A stretch of 34,769 nucleotides of DNA from Methylotenera sp. (GCA_021732405.1 JAKFVB010000063.1:1-34769); one strand, 5' to 3'; positions 24,120 through 32,090 are shown, counted from the first letter of the stretch. The notes: generated from the sequence alone by a model not told the origin. Made by a program: numbers and translations.

Positions 24120-25079
24120 TTATTCGTAGGCAAAACGTTTAGCCAGCATGGATAAGCCAAGTTCTAGCAATAAACCGATAATACCAACCACAAAAATAGC
24201 GATAATAATGTGCTCGTAATTGGAAGCGTTGTACTCATCCCATAGCCAAAAACCAATACCTGCGCCGCCGTTTAACATTTCTGCCGCTACAATCACCAAC
24301 CACGCAATACCAATCGATAAGCGCACGCCTGTCATCATGTAAGGCAACACATAAGGGAATGAAATTTTAGTGATGATTTTCCATTCGCTTAAATTCAGCA
24401 CTTTGGCCACGTTCATATAATCTTGTGGCACTTTGCTCACACCAACTGCGGTGTTAATCACCATTGGCCAAATGCTGGATATAAAAATAACCCAGATTGC
24501 TGCAGGGCCAGCCGCACCCATCACCAGCAAGCCCAAAGGTAACCAAGCCAAAGGCGACACTGGGCGCAAAATGCTAATCACTGGCGCTGTCATGCTAGAC
24601 ATAAACTCATAGCGGCCAATCATAAATCCCAGCGGAATACCGACCAGCGCCGCCAAGCCAAAGCCAAATGCAACCCGTTGTAGTGATGAAAGAATATTCC
24701 AGCCAATACCTTGGTCATCTAAACTATTTTGATGAAAAGGGTGTGAAAACAACTCAACGGCAGAATGCCATGTGCTGATTGGTCCTGGCAAAATCGGTTG
24801 CTGGTGCGAAAGCAAAGTCCAAATGCCTAAGAACATTAAAATGCCAAAGACAGGCGGTATAACGGCTTTAAAAAAATCAGTGATTTTTATCTGCATGGCG
24901 CTGGGTTGCGACTTTGCAGACTTCTGTGTTTTTTCAGCAGCTTTTTCAACGATCATTTGCATATGTGTATTGTCTTCGTTAGCCGCAAGCACGGTTTCTT
25001 TGACTATGCTTTCGGAACTGGTTTTTGCATCTTCTAATATCAGTTTTAAGTGCTCTTTATTGATACTGATTGCGCTCAT
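24120..25079 (-). CDS. nrtB: Nitrate ABC transporter permease
   Basis: This inner-membrane subunit of the nitrate importer has 319 residues. After a charged N-terminal extension of about 65 residues (longer than usual) come about six membrane segments. The cytoplasmic coupling loop is readable as NLSEWKIITKISFPYVLPYM (EAA-type loop, about 228-247). SPLAWLPLGLLVMGAAGPAA is typical of NrtB/SsuC/TauC permeases. AAGGAG before ATG 25079 fixes the start. A stem-loop separates it from nrtA. Confidence 0.93.
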   Translation of the reverse strand: MSAISINKEHLKLILEDAKTSSESIVKETVLAANEDNTHMQMIVEKAAEKTQKSAKSQPSAMQIKITDFFKAVIPPVFGILMFLGIWTLLSHQQPILPGPISTWHSAVELFSHPFHQNSLDDQGIGWNILSSLQRVAFGFGLAALVGIPLGFMIGRYEFMSSMTAPVISILRPVSPLAWLPLGLLVMGAAGPAAIWVIFISSIWPMVINTAVGVSKVPQDYMNVAKVLNLSEWKIITKISFPYVLPYMMTGVRLSIGIAWLVIVAAEMLNGGAGIGFWLWDEYNASNYEHIIIAIFVVGIIGLLLELGLSMLAKRFAYE

Positions 25080-25094
25080 GGTGAACTCCTTTTA

Positions 25095-25125
25095 CATACG
25101 TCATGCTTGATTCAAATGACGTATG
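25095..25125 (-). other. Intercistronic stem-loop between nrtA and nrtB
   Basis: A perfect 10-bp stem CATACGTCAT/ATGACGTATG with an 11-base loop lies just before the nrtB ribosome site. It has no U-run. Such hairpins after binding-protein genes often protect the upstream mRNA, so that more binding protein than permease is made. Confidence 0.6.
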
Positions 25126-25151
25126 CTTTAAATAGTTAATCTCAATATTGG

Positions 25152-26462
25152 CTAAGCTTTTACTTTAAAGCTGGCGGCGTAAGCGGCGGGGTTAGAGCCA
25201 TCCCACACCACGCCGTCCATTAATTTGCTGGAACGCATTTGGCTCTTAGGAATGCTGGTACCGGTTAAGCTTGCCGCTTCTGTATACAGCTTGATATCGT
25301 TGACTTTGTTGGCTATTGCCAAGTAGTCAGGATCCGCTTTTAATAGACCCCAGCGTTTATGCTGCGTTAAGAACCACATACCGTCAGATAGGTATGGGAA
25401 ATTCACGTAACCATCTTGATAGAATTTCATGTAATTCGGATCTTTCCATTTTTTGCCATTGCCATTGTCGTAGTCACCTACAAAACGGCCAGCAATCACA
25501 TCTTCTGATGTATTCACATACGCTTTAGCTGAGATAAGTTTGGCTACTTTTGCGCGGTTTTCAATCGCATCGATGTACTTACAAGCGTCTAAAATAGCGG
25601 CAATCATGGCGCGTGCAGTATTTGGATTTTTTTCAACGAACTCAGCAGTTGTACCTAATACTTTTTCTGGGTGATCCTGCCAAATATCTTGTGTAGTCGT
25701 CACCGTAAAGCCTACTTTATCGGCAATTGCACGTGCACCCCATGGTTCGCCAACACAATAGCCATCCATATTGCCGATACGCATATTGGCAACCATTTGC
25801 GGCGGCGGCACAACAATCGATTTAATATCGCTTACAGGGTTAATGCCGTTAGCAGCTAACCAGTAGTTAAGCCACATCGCATGTGTGCCAGTGGGGAAAG
25901 TGTTTGCAAAAGTAAAATCGCGATTTTCATTGGCCATCACGCGTTTAAGTGATTTGCCATCTTTAACGCCTTTGTCTTTTAATGCGGAAGAAAGTGTAAT
26001 CGCCTGACCGTTATGGTCTAGGTTCATCAACACTTTCATATCTTTTTGCTGACCGCCAATGCCCATTTGTACGCCGTAAATTAAGCCATATAAAACATGC
26101 GATGCATGTAACTCGCCATTCATGGTTTTATCGCGCACTGCTGCCCAAGAGGCTTGTTTAGCTGGAATAATTTTAATACCGTATTTTTTGTCAAAGCCCA
26201 TTTCGGCTGCCACCACAATCGGTGCGCAATCGGTCAATGGAATAAAACCGATTTTCACTTCTGTGATTTCAGGTGCGTCAGACCCTGCTGCATAAGCCAT
26301 ATTTTTAATCCCCGCTGGCATGATATTCAGTGCCGCTGCTGCGCCAAACGCACCTGCGATACTTTGTTTAAAAAACTGACGGCGACTGGCGTCTACTGAG
26401 CTACTCGTATCAATCGTGCTGCTGACTGAGTCGATGGTGTTGGTTTTATCTTGGTCTTGCAT
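25152..26462 (-). CDS. nrtA: Nitrate ABC transporter substrate-binding protein (Tat-exported)
   Basis: This periplasmic nitrate-binding protein has 436 residues. A twin-arginine signal SRRQFFK (26-32) plus a hydrophobic stretch ending near YAAGSDAPE indicates export by Tat. The mature part has VKIGFIPLTDCAPIVVAAEM, TFPTGTHAMWLNYWLAANGI and NMDGYCVGEPWG, hallmarks of NrtA/CmpA-type proteins. The signal peptide argues against this being NasS, a cytoplasmic relative that regulates NasT. AAAGGAA lies just before ATG 26462. It is the first gene after the antitermination leader. Confidence 0.94.
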   Translation of the reverse strand: MQDQDKTNTIDSVSSTIDTSSSVDASRRQFFKQSIAGAFGAAAALNIMPAGIKNMAYAAGSDAPEITEVKIGFIPLTDCAPIVVAAEMGFDKKYGIKIIPAKQASWAAVRDKTMNGELHASHVLYGLIYGVQMGIGGQQKDMKVLMNLDHNGQAITLSSALKDKGVKDGKSLKRVMANENRDFTFANTFPTGTHAMWLNYWLAANGINPVSDIKSIVVPPPQMVANMRIGNMDGYCVGEPWGARAIADKVGFTVTTTQDIWQDHPEKVLGTTAEFVEKNPNTARAMIAAILDACKYIDAIENRAKVAKLISAKAYVNTSEDVIAGRFVGDYDNGNGKKWKDPNYMKFYQDGYVNFPYLSDGMWFLTQHKRWGLLKADPDYLAIANKVNDIKLYTEAASLTGTSIPKSQMRSSKLMDGVVWDGSNPAAYAASFKVKA

Positions 26463-26547
26463 ATTTTTTCCTTTAACTCAAAGTGTTAAGTTTTTACTGA
26501 CAAAATTGCTATTTACAAAAGTGTGTATCTACAAAAATCTTACGCAT

Positions 26548-26595
26548 AAAAAAAGCGCCTTAACAACGAGGGGTTATCCTCATTACTAAGACGCC
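26548..26595 (-). terminator. Regulated intrinsic terminator in the nrtA leader
   Basis: On the minus-strand RNA, GGCGTCTTAGTAATGAGG pairs with CCTCGTTGTTAAGGCGCT over 18 positions, several of them G-U, around loop ATAACC. A run of seven T follows at 26554-26548. It lies upstream of nrtA with no open reading frame before it, so it should stop transcription unless antitermination occurs. Confidence 0.85.
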
Positions 26596-26619
26596 TTTGT
26601 CTTTACTTACAATTTATGT

Positions 26620-26639
26620 ATATGCCATCTTTGGCACAT
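26620..26639 (-). promoter_or_regulatory. ANTAR-type hairpin P2 in the nrtA leader
   Basis: The minus-strand RNA AUGUGCC-AAAGAU-GGCAUAU forms a 7-bp stem with a six-base loop. The loop has A at position 1 and G at position 4, the pattern known for ANTAR-protein RNA targets. It lies 24 bases before the terminator. Confidence 0.75.
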
Positions 26640-26651
26640 TTTTTTAAAAAT

Positions 26652-26678
26652 CTTGCATGCCCTCCATTGGGATGCAAG
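26652..26678 (-). promoter_or_regulatory. ANTAR-type hairpin P1 in the nrtA leader
   Basis: CTTGCAT-CCC and GGG-C-ATGCAAG pair (10 bp with one bulged base) around the six-base loop AATGGA, again with A1 and G4. It lies 12 bases before P2, giving the paired-hairpin arrangement bound by NasR/NasT/AmiR-type antiterminators. Confidence 0.78.
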
Positions 26679-26726
26679 CTTTACTACTTAATTAACTTCA
26701 ATAATCCGCGAACTTAAATCATTCGC

Positions 26727-27305
26727 TTAAACAATCAGCATTTTTGCCGCTTCAATTAACTGATGCGATAAATCGGCCAATTTCATATTCTTTTTCATCG
26801 CCATATTGCGCAATAAGGTATACGCTTCCTCTTCGTCAATCTGGCGTTGACGCATCATTAAGCCTTTTGCACGCTCAATTACTTTGCGCTCATCTAACTT
26901 AAGATTTGCCATATTGAGTTCAGCACGTAAATGGTTGAACTCTTCAAATCTTGCTACCGCAGCATCTATCACAGGTATTAGCCTTTCACTAGGAATATCA
27001 CCCACTACATAAGCGCTGACACCTGCTTGTGTAGCGATTTTAATTTTCTCTTTATCGCCATCGTGCGTAAACATCACAACGGGTCGCGAATCATTCATGC
27101 TCATCACACAGATATTCTCTAATGTGTCGCGACTTGGTGATTCAGTATCAATAATCACAATATCTGGTTTTATCTCACAGCATTTGGCTTCTAAATTCAC
27201 CGTATTTTCCAGATGTGCAACCACTTCAAACCCGTTATCAATCAGTGATTGCTTAAGCGGCTTGATGCGTTTTAAATCATTATCAATAATCATCACTTTC
27301 AGCAC
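26727..27305 (-). CDS. nasT: NasT-type ANTAR response regulator (RNA-binding antiterminator)
   Basis: This cytoplasmic antiterminator of nitrate assimilation has 192 residues from GTG 27305. The receiver-like domain (1-120) begins LKVMIIDND and has DIVIIDTESP at the usual phosphorylation-site position. A linking coiled helix leads to an ANTAR domain (about 135-190) with KVIERAKGLMMRQRQIDEEE and AYTLLRNMAMKKNMKLADL. Its likely target, two hairpins and a terminator, lies immediately downstream, before nrtA. The start is uncertain: TTG 27311, GTG 27305 and ATG 27293 are in frame; GTG gives the best match to the NasT N-terminus (MLKVMIID). No nasS lies next to it in this window. Confidence 0.93.
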   Translation of the reverse strand: MLKVMIIDNDLKRIKPLKQSLIDNGFEVVAHLENTVNLEAKCCEIKPDIVIIDTESPSRDTLENICVMSMNDSRPVVMFTHDGDKEKIKIATQAGVSAYVVGDIPSERLIPVIDAAVARFEEFNHLRAELNMANLKLDERKVIERAKGLMMRQRQIDEEEAYTLLRNMAMKKNMKLADLSHQLIEAAKMLIV

Positions 27306-27317
27306 AGTCAAACTGTT

Positions 27318-27333
27318 AGCAAATGCTATGCCA
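27318..27333 (-). promoter_or_regulatory. Sigma-54 promoter of nasT
   Basis: The minus strand reads TGGCATAGCATTTGCT, matching TGGCAC-N5-TTGCW with correct GG-N10-GC spacing. The predicted start, about 27307, is within a few bases of the nasT start codon. Confidence 0.75.
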
Positions 27334-27419
27334 TCTAGTATTTTTAATATAACAATATGATTTTAAAAGATTAATTTTAAAAATAGCTATTTTGGATTTT
27401 ACAAAGAGTGCCTAATGTA

Positions 27420-27436
27420 CGCACAAATAAGGTGCA
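27420..27436 (-). promoter_or_regulatory. NtrC-like site upstream of nasT
   Basis: CGCACAAATAAGGTGCA matches 10 of 12 fixed bases of TGCACC-N5-GGTGCA and keeps the core GCAC-N7-GTGC. Its centre is about 121 bp upstream of the predicted sigma-54 start, nearly the same distance as at nirB. GGTGCAAATGCACC (27431-27444) overlaps its right half. Confidence 0.6.
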
Positions 27437-27445
27437 AATGCACCG

Positions 27446-27478
27446 AGCTAGATTGCATTTAGCAAATGAAATCTAGCT
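27446..27478 (-). terminator. Strong hairpin downstream of the ABC exporter gene
   Basis: AGCTAGATTGCATTT (27446-27460) and AAATGAAATCTAGCT (27464-27478) pair at 14 of 15 positions with a 3-base loop. It lies 90 bases past the exporter stop and just upstream of the NtrC-like site. There is no U-run, so terminator function is uncertain; it may insulate nasT from exporter transcription. Confidence 0.5.
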
Positions 27479-27568
27479 AAAAACTTAACCCATTAAAAGT
27501 GTTTAAATTTTAAAATCTTAAATTAAGCGCGCTATTTATCAGCTTGAGTGAGTCGCTTTTTCTGATAT

Positions 27569-29377
27569 TCAGGCCAACTGCAATTGCGCCAATCTTGCAT
27601 ATAAGCCACCCTGTTCGCGCAATTGGGCAGGGCTACCGATTTCCACAATACGGCCATTTTCCAGCACGATAATGCGGTTGGCTTTTTGCACTGTGCTTAA
27701 TCGGTGCGCAATCATCAAGGTGGTGCGGCCTTGCATAGCTGCGTTTAGGCCTTGTTGCACCAATATTTCGCTTTCCGCATCCAGCGCGCTTGTTGCTTCA
27801 TCCAATAACAGAATAGGCGCATCTTTTAGCATGGCGCGGGCGATTGCGATGCGCTGGCGCTGGCCACCAGACAAGCGTGTGCCACGCTCACCTAAAAAGG
27901 TTTGGTAGCCTTCCGGTAATTTCTGGATAAATTCGTCTACTTGTGCGGCTTTGGCGGCCGCAAGTACTTCACTGTCAGAGGCGCTGGGTTTGCCATAGCG
28001 GATATTTTCCAGCGCATTGGCAGAAAAGATGACCGCATCTTGCGGGACGATGGCGATGCTGTCGCGCAGGCTTTTTAAGCTTAATGAGTCAATTGCTTGA
28101 TTATTAATAAGAATCTGGCCAGAGGTGATTTCATAAAAGCGTAATAAGCATTGAAATAAAGTAGTTTTCCCTGCGCCAGATGGGCCGACCAAAGCGATAG
28201 TTTCGCCTGCGGCAATCTCAAGGTTAATGCCATCTAAGGCCGCAATTTGCGGGCGAGATGGGTAATGAAACACCACATCTTTAAATACAATTCTGGCTTG
28301 TGTTGGGTTCACTAATACTTGTGCTGTTGCTGGCTCTTTAATCGCTACGTCAGAATGTAGCAATTCTAATAGCCGCTCAGTGGCGCCTGCCGCGCGCATC
28401 ACCTCGCCCCATACTTCTGCCATGGTGCCTACCGCGCCAGCCACCATCAGCGCATACAATACAAATGAAGCCAGTTCGCCGCCTGTCATTTCACCCGTAT
28501 TCACCTGCCTTGCGCCAATCCATAATACAAAAATAATAGTGCCCAATACGGCGGTCACCATCAAGATTGTCAGCGCTGAGCGCACTTTTACGCGCTTTAA
28601 GGCGGTGTTAAAGCTGATATCGGCGCTGGTTTTAAAACGTAGAATCTCTGCTTGCTCTTGTGTATACGATTGCACGGTAGGCATGGCATTCAATATTTCG
28701 CCTGCCATCGCGCTGCTATCCGCAATGCGGTCTTGCGATTCGCGTGATAGTTTTTTGACTTTTCGGCCAATCATGATGATGGGCAAAATCAGCAATAGCA
28801 TTAAGCCGATATTAAGTGAGAACAAATAAAGGTTGGTTACCGCCAGCATCACCATGCCACCGATAAATTGAAACGCGCTACGCAGCCCCATTGAAATAGA
28901 ACTGCCGACCACGGTTTGAATCAATGTGGTATCACCTGTTAAACGTGATAATACTTCACCAGTTTGCGTAGTTTCAAAAAACTGTGGGCTTTGCGTCATC
29001 ACGCGCGCGTAAACCGCACTGCGCAAATCAGCGGTAACGCGCTCACCCACCCACGAAATATTGTAATAGCGCAGCGCAATCATCAGCGCCCAAAAAGCCG
29101 CCAGCGCAAACATCACCAGAAAATGCCCGTTAAGGCTTAAATTCGCTAATAGGCCATGACTAGGTTTTGCAGCGCTTGTGTTGCTGATAAAGCCAAAATC
29201 AATTAAATCGCGAAACGCTAGCGGCACCAGTAATAAAGTAGCCGAGCCTAAACACAGCAGCACAAATGCCAATAAAACGCGCGCGCGATAGGGTTTTAAA
29301 AAAGGAATTAAATTGGCTAGTGGCGATAGCTTTTTAGAAGAATTGTTTTTAGGTGGATTTTGAGCGGCAGTTTGCAT
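27569..29377 (-). CDS. ABC exporter, fused permease and ATPase (MsbA/BmrA type)
   Basis: This inner-membrane half-transporter of 602 residues works as a homodimer. About six membrane helices occupy residues 30-320, including the family loop VTADLRSAVYARVMTQSPQF. The C-terminal ATPase has Walker A GPSGAGKTT (about 398-406), signature LSGGQRQRIAIARAM, Walker B ILLLDEATSALDAESE and the switch His in IAHRLSTV. Lipid A or other lipid export, or drug efflux, are all possible; the sequence does not decide. It is divergent from cstA and not clearly part of the nitrate cluster. Confidence 0.92.
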   Translation of the reverse strand: MQTAAQNPPKNNSSKKLSPLANLIPFLKPYRARVLLAFVLLCLGSATLLLVPLAFRDLIDFGFISNTSAAKPSHGLLANLSLNGHFLVMFALAAFWALMIALRYYNISWVGERVTADLRSAVYARVMTQSPQFFETTQTGEVLSRLTGDTTLIQTVVGSSISMGLRSAFQFIGGMVMLAVTNLYLFSLNIGLMLLLILPIIMIGRKVKKLSRESQDRIADSSAMAGEILNAMPTVQSYTQEQAEILRFKTSADISFNTALKRVKVRSALTILMVTAVLGTIIFVLWIGARQVNTGEMTGGELASFVLYALMVAGAVGTMAEVWGEVMRAAGATERLLELLHSDVAIKEPATAQVLVNPTQARIVFKDVVFHYPSRPQIAALDGINLEIAAGETIALVGPSGAGKTTLFQCLLRFYEITSGQILINNQAIDSLSLKSLRDSIAIVPQDAVIFSANALENIRYGKPSASDSEVLAAAKAAQVDEFIQKLPEGYQTFLGERGTRLSGGQRQRIAIARAMLKDAPILLLDEATSALDAESEILVQQGLNAAMQGRTTLMIAHRLSTVQKANRIIVLENGRIVEIGSPAQLREQGGLYARLAQLQLA

Positions 29378-29527
29378 GGGATTTCTGTTTAAAATGATGA
29401 GCTAGTGTAGCATTAGCAGCATAGATATGGAGTTTGATTGCCGCACTAGGTTCATGCAGCGTATGTGATTTATACTAGATAAAATACTAAATATTTATTT
29501 TCGGTCAATTATTCATCAGAAATAATC

Positions 29528-31597
29528 ATGCATAAAAACATCAAATTCATCCTCTGGATTTTAGTCGGTTTATTGGGCACATTTGCCTTAAGTACCATTG
29601 CATTGAATCGCGGCGAAAGCATCAACGCTTTGTGGTTAATCACCGCGGCGACCTGTATTTACGCCATCGCCTATCGTTTTTATGCAGCATGGATTGCGGC
29701 CAAAGTATTGGTGATAGATGAAACTCGCGCCACGCCTGCTGAACGATTAGATAATGGTCGCGATTTTATGCCCACTAATAAATGGGTGGTATTTGGCCAC
29801 CATTTTGCTGCAATCGCAGGGCCAGGTCCTTTAGTAGGCCCAACGCTTGCTGCGCAATTTGGCTACTTGCCTGGCACGTTATGGATACTGATAGGTGCCG
29901 TATTGGGCGGCGCGGTGCAAGATATGGTGACGTTGTTTTTCTCTACCAGAAGAAATGGCCGCAGTTTAGGTCAAATGGCGCGTGATGAAATCGGTGTCAT
30001 TGGCGGTACAGCCGCGCTAATCGGTACGTTTTTAATCATGATTATCTTAATTGCCGTGCTGGGCTTGGTGGTTGTAAACGCCATGAAACATAGCCCGTGG
30101 GCAACATCCACCGTGGCGGCAACCATACCGATTGCCATGCTAATCGGCCTTTACATGCGCCATATTCGCCCAGGCCGCGTGATGGAAGCATCCGCGATTG
30201 GCGTCATTTTGTTGCTGCTGAGTGTGTTTGCAGGCGGCTGGATAGACCACAACGAAACCTTGCGTGTGTATTTTGATCATGATGGCTTGCCCTTAGCGTT
30301 TGCCATTATTGTGTACGGCTTTGCCGCCGCAGTTTTGCCTGTATGGCTGTTGCTGGCGCCGCGCGATTATTTATCGACTTACATGAAGCTAGGCACGGTG
30401 ATTTTGTTGGCGGTTGCTATTGTCATTTTGCGACCCGATATCCATATGCCAGCCATCACCCAATTTACCGATGGCACAGGCCCTATTTTTGGTGGCAAGC
30501 TGTTTCCGTTTGTATTTATCACCATCGCTTGCGGGGCGATTTCTGGCTTTCATGCGCTGATTGCATCGGGTACAACGCCCAAGCTTTTAGCTAATGAGCG
30601 TGATATTCGCATGATAGGTTACGGCGCCATGTTGCTAGAAAGCTTTGTAGCGATTATGGCGATGATTGCCGCAACGGTATTAGAGCCTGGCGTGTTTTTT
30701 GCCATTAATAGCCCAGCAGGCGTGGTGGGCAAAGAAGCCATTGATGCTGTTGCCAAAATTAATAGCTGGGGTTTTGCGGTATCGGTAGAGCAAATGAATC
30801 AACTGGCAAAAGATATGGGCGAGAGTAGCCTATTTGCCCGCACAGGCGGCGCACCTAGCTTGGCGGTGGGCATGGCCAGCATTTTTGGCAATGCGTTCGG
30901 CAAAGGTTTGTTGGCGCTGTGGTACCACTTTGCCATTATGTTTGAGGCGATTTTTATCTTAACCACGCTTGACGCAGGCACCCGCGTTGGCCGCTTTATG
31001 CTGCAAGATATGCTGGGCAACTTTAATAAAAAACTGGGTGAAACTTCTTACACACCGTCTGTCATATTCACTAGTAGCTTAGTGGTGGCGGGTTGGGGGT
31101 ACTTTTTATATATCGGCGTGATAGACCCTAACGGTGGCGTGAATATTTTGTGGCCCTTATTTGGTATTGCCAATCAAATGCTAGCCGCTATTGCGCTATG
31201 TGTGGCAACTGGTATTTTGGTTAAAAATGGTAAGCTGAAATACGCTTGGGTAACAGGTTTGCCATTGGCTTGGCTAATCGCCATCACCACTTCAGCGGCT
31301 TACCTGAAAGTATTCAGTGATGATATTAGGGTGGGTTTTTTTGCCGCCGCCAATGATTTAAGCACAAAACTAGCTGCTGGATTATTGCCGCCAGAGAAAG
31401 CCGCTGTTGCGCCACAGCTTATTTTTAACCAACATTTAGATGCCTACTTAACCTTATTTTTTGTGGCAATGTTATGGATTGTGATGATGGATATGCTAAT
31501 AGTTTGCACGCGCCGTATAGCTGGTAAGCCTGTGTTGCCATGCACTGAAGTAGCGCATACGGAATCGCAACTCAACAACGCATGGGTAAGAGATTAA
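29528..31597 (+). CDS. cstA: Carbon starvation protein CstA-type transporter
   Basis: This large inner-membrane transporter has 689 residues and about 16-18 hydrophobic segments. The conserved N-terminal block VFGHHFAAIAGPGPLVGPTL followed by LGGAVQDMVTLFFSTRRNGR is diagnostic for the CstA/BtsT family, which includes pyruvate/proton importers and proteins tied to peptide use. Substrate here is unknown. ISGFHALIASGTTPKLLANE is also characteristic. No good ribosome site precedes ATG 29528. Its stop overlaps the next start (TAATG), so it is translationally coupled to ybdD, the usual partner gene. Confidence 0.93.
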   Translation: MHKNIKFILWILVGLLGTFALSTIALNRGESINALWLITAATCIYAIAYRFYAAWIAAKVLVIDETRATPAERLDNGRDFMPTNKWVVFGHHFAAIAGPGPLVGPTLAAQFGYLPGTLWILIGAVLGGAVQDMVTLFFSTRRNGRSLGQMARDEIGVIGGTAALIGTFLIMIILIAVLGLVVVNAMKHSPWATSTVAATIPIAMLIGLYMRHIRPGRVMEASAIGVILLLLSVFAGGWIDHNETLRVYFDHDGLPLAFAIIVYGFAAAVLPVWLLLAPRDYLSTYMKLGTVILLAVAIVILRPDIHMPAITQFTDGTGPIFGGKLFPFVFITIACGAISGFHALIASGTTPKLLANERDIRMIGYGAMLLESFVAIMAMIAATVLEPGVFFAINSPAGVVGKEAIDAVAKINSWGFAVSVEQMNQLAKDMGESSLFARTGGAPSLAVGMASIFGNAFGKGLLALWYHFAIMFEAIFILTTLDAGTRVGRFMLQDMLGNFNKKLGETSYTPSVIFTSSLVVAGWGYFLYIGVIDPNGGVNILWPLFGIANQMLAAIALCVATGILVKNGKLKYAWVTGLPLAWLIAITTSAAYLKVFSDDIRVGFFAAANDLSTKLAAGLLPPEKAAVAPQLIFNQHLDAYLTLFFVAMLWIVMMDMLIVCTRRIAGKPVLPCTEVAHTESQLNNAWVRD

Positions 31598-31803
31598 TGT
31601 TAAAAAAACTAATCCTAAAAAAATTACGTCATTGTTGGCATTTAATTCAGCAGCTTTCTGGCGATTCCGCCTATGCGCAATATTTGCAGCACCACGCCGA
31701 TTTTCATGCAAGCAGCGTTGATGCGCCAGCTGCTTTATCACGCAAAGATTTTTACAAGTTATGGCAAGACCAAAAATGGACAGGGATTAAACGGTGCTGC
31801 TAA
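31597..31803 (+). CDS. ybdD: YbdD/YjiX family protein (DUF466)
   Basis: This small protein of 68 residues is commonly encoded next to cstA/btsT. MLKKLILKKLRHCWHLIQQL followed by SGDSAYAQYLQHH, LSRKDFYKLWQDQK and the terminal RCC match the family, in which the C-terminal Cys pair is conserved. ATG 31597 shares one base with the cstA stop. A longer in-frame start at 31582 would lie inside cstA and is less likely. The family is usually taken to support CstA-type transporters, but the mechanism is not established. Confidence 0.9.
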   Translation: MLKKLILKKLRHCWHLIQQLSGDSAYAQYLQHHADFHASSVDAPAALSRKDFYKLWQDQKWTGIKRCC

Positions 31804-32075
31804 CTAAAACTTCAGAAGTTAACCCATTAAGTGAAGCAGATATTTCACGCGTGATTGAAATGGCTTGGGAGGATCGTACCCCGTTTGAGGTGATTGAAGT
31901 GCAGTTTGGGTTGAATCAAGATGGTGTGATTAAGTTAATGCGCAAAAATCTGAAATTAAATTCGTTTAAATTATGGCGCGAACGCACACATGGCCAAACA
32001 ACTAAGCATTTAAAACTGCGCGGTGATGATGTTGTCAGGCATCAATCAAAACAACATAACAAGTTATATCGATAA
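31794..32075 (+). CDS. TIGR03643/DUF2805 family protein
   Basis: The product has 93 residues. LSEADISRVIEMAWEDRTPF, EVIEVQFGLNQDGVIKLMR and FKLWRERTHGQTTKH follow the pattern of the TIGR03643 (DUF2805) family, whose function is unknown. The segment from about 17 to 50 could form a helix-turn-helix, suggesting nucleic-acid contact, but this is inference. It starts with GTG at 31794, overlapping the last ten bases of ybdD in another frame, with AGGGA upstream at 31781-31785. The cstA-ybdD-DUF2805 trio therefore forms one coupled operon. Confidence 0.85.
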   Translation: MLLTKTSEVNPLSEADISRVIEMAWEDRTPFEVIEVQFGLNQDGVIKLMRKNLKLNSFKLWRERTHGQTTKHLKLRGDDVVRHQSKQHNKLYR

Positions 32076-32090
32076 TCAATACTGACAGAT

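Noticed and set aside
26762-26779. Sigma-54-like sequence inside nasT (TGGCCGATTTATCGCA on the minus strand)
   Set aside because: Spacing is right but the -24 box is only TGGC and the -12 is TCGC; it is in conserved coding sequence and has no NtrC-like site at enhancer distance.
27397-27412. AGGCAC on the minus strand as a -24 element for nasT
   Set aside because: No GC follows at the required 10-base spacing; the better site is at 27318-27333.
28380-28829. 149-codon open frame on the plus strand
   Set aside because: Antisense to the conserved ABC exporter; no signal, motif or ribosome site.
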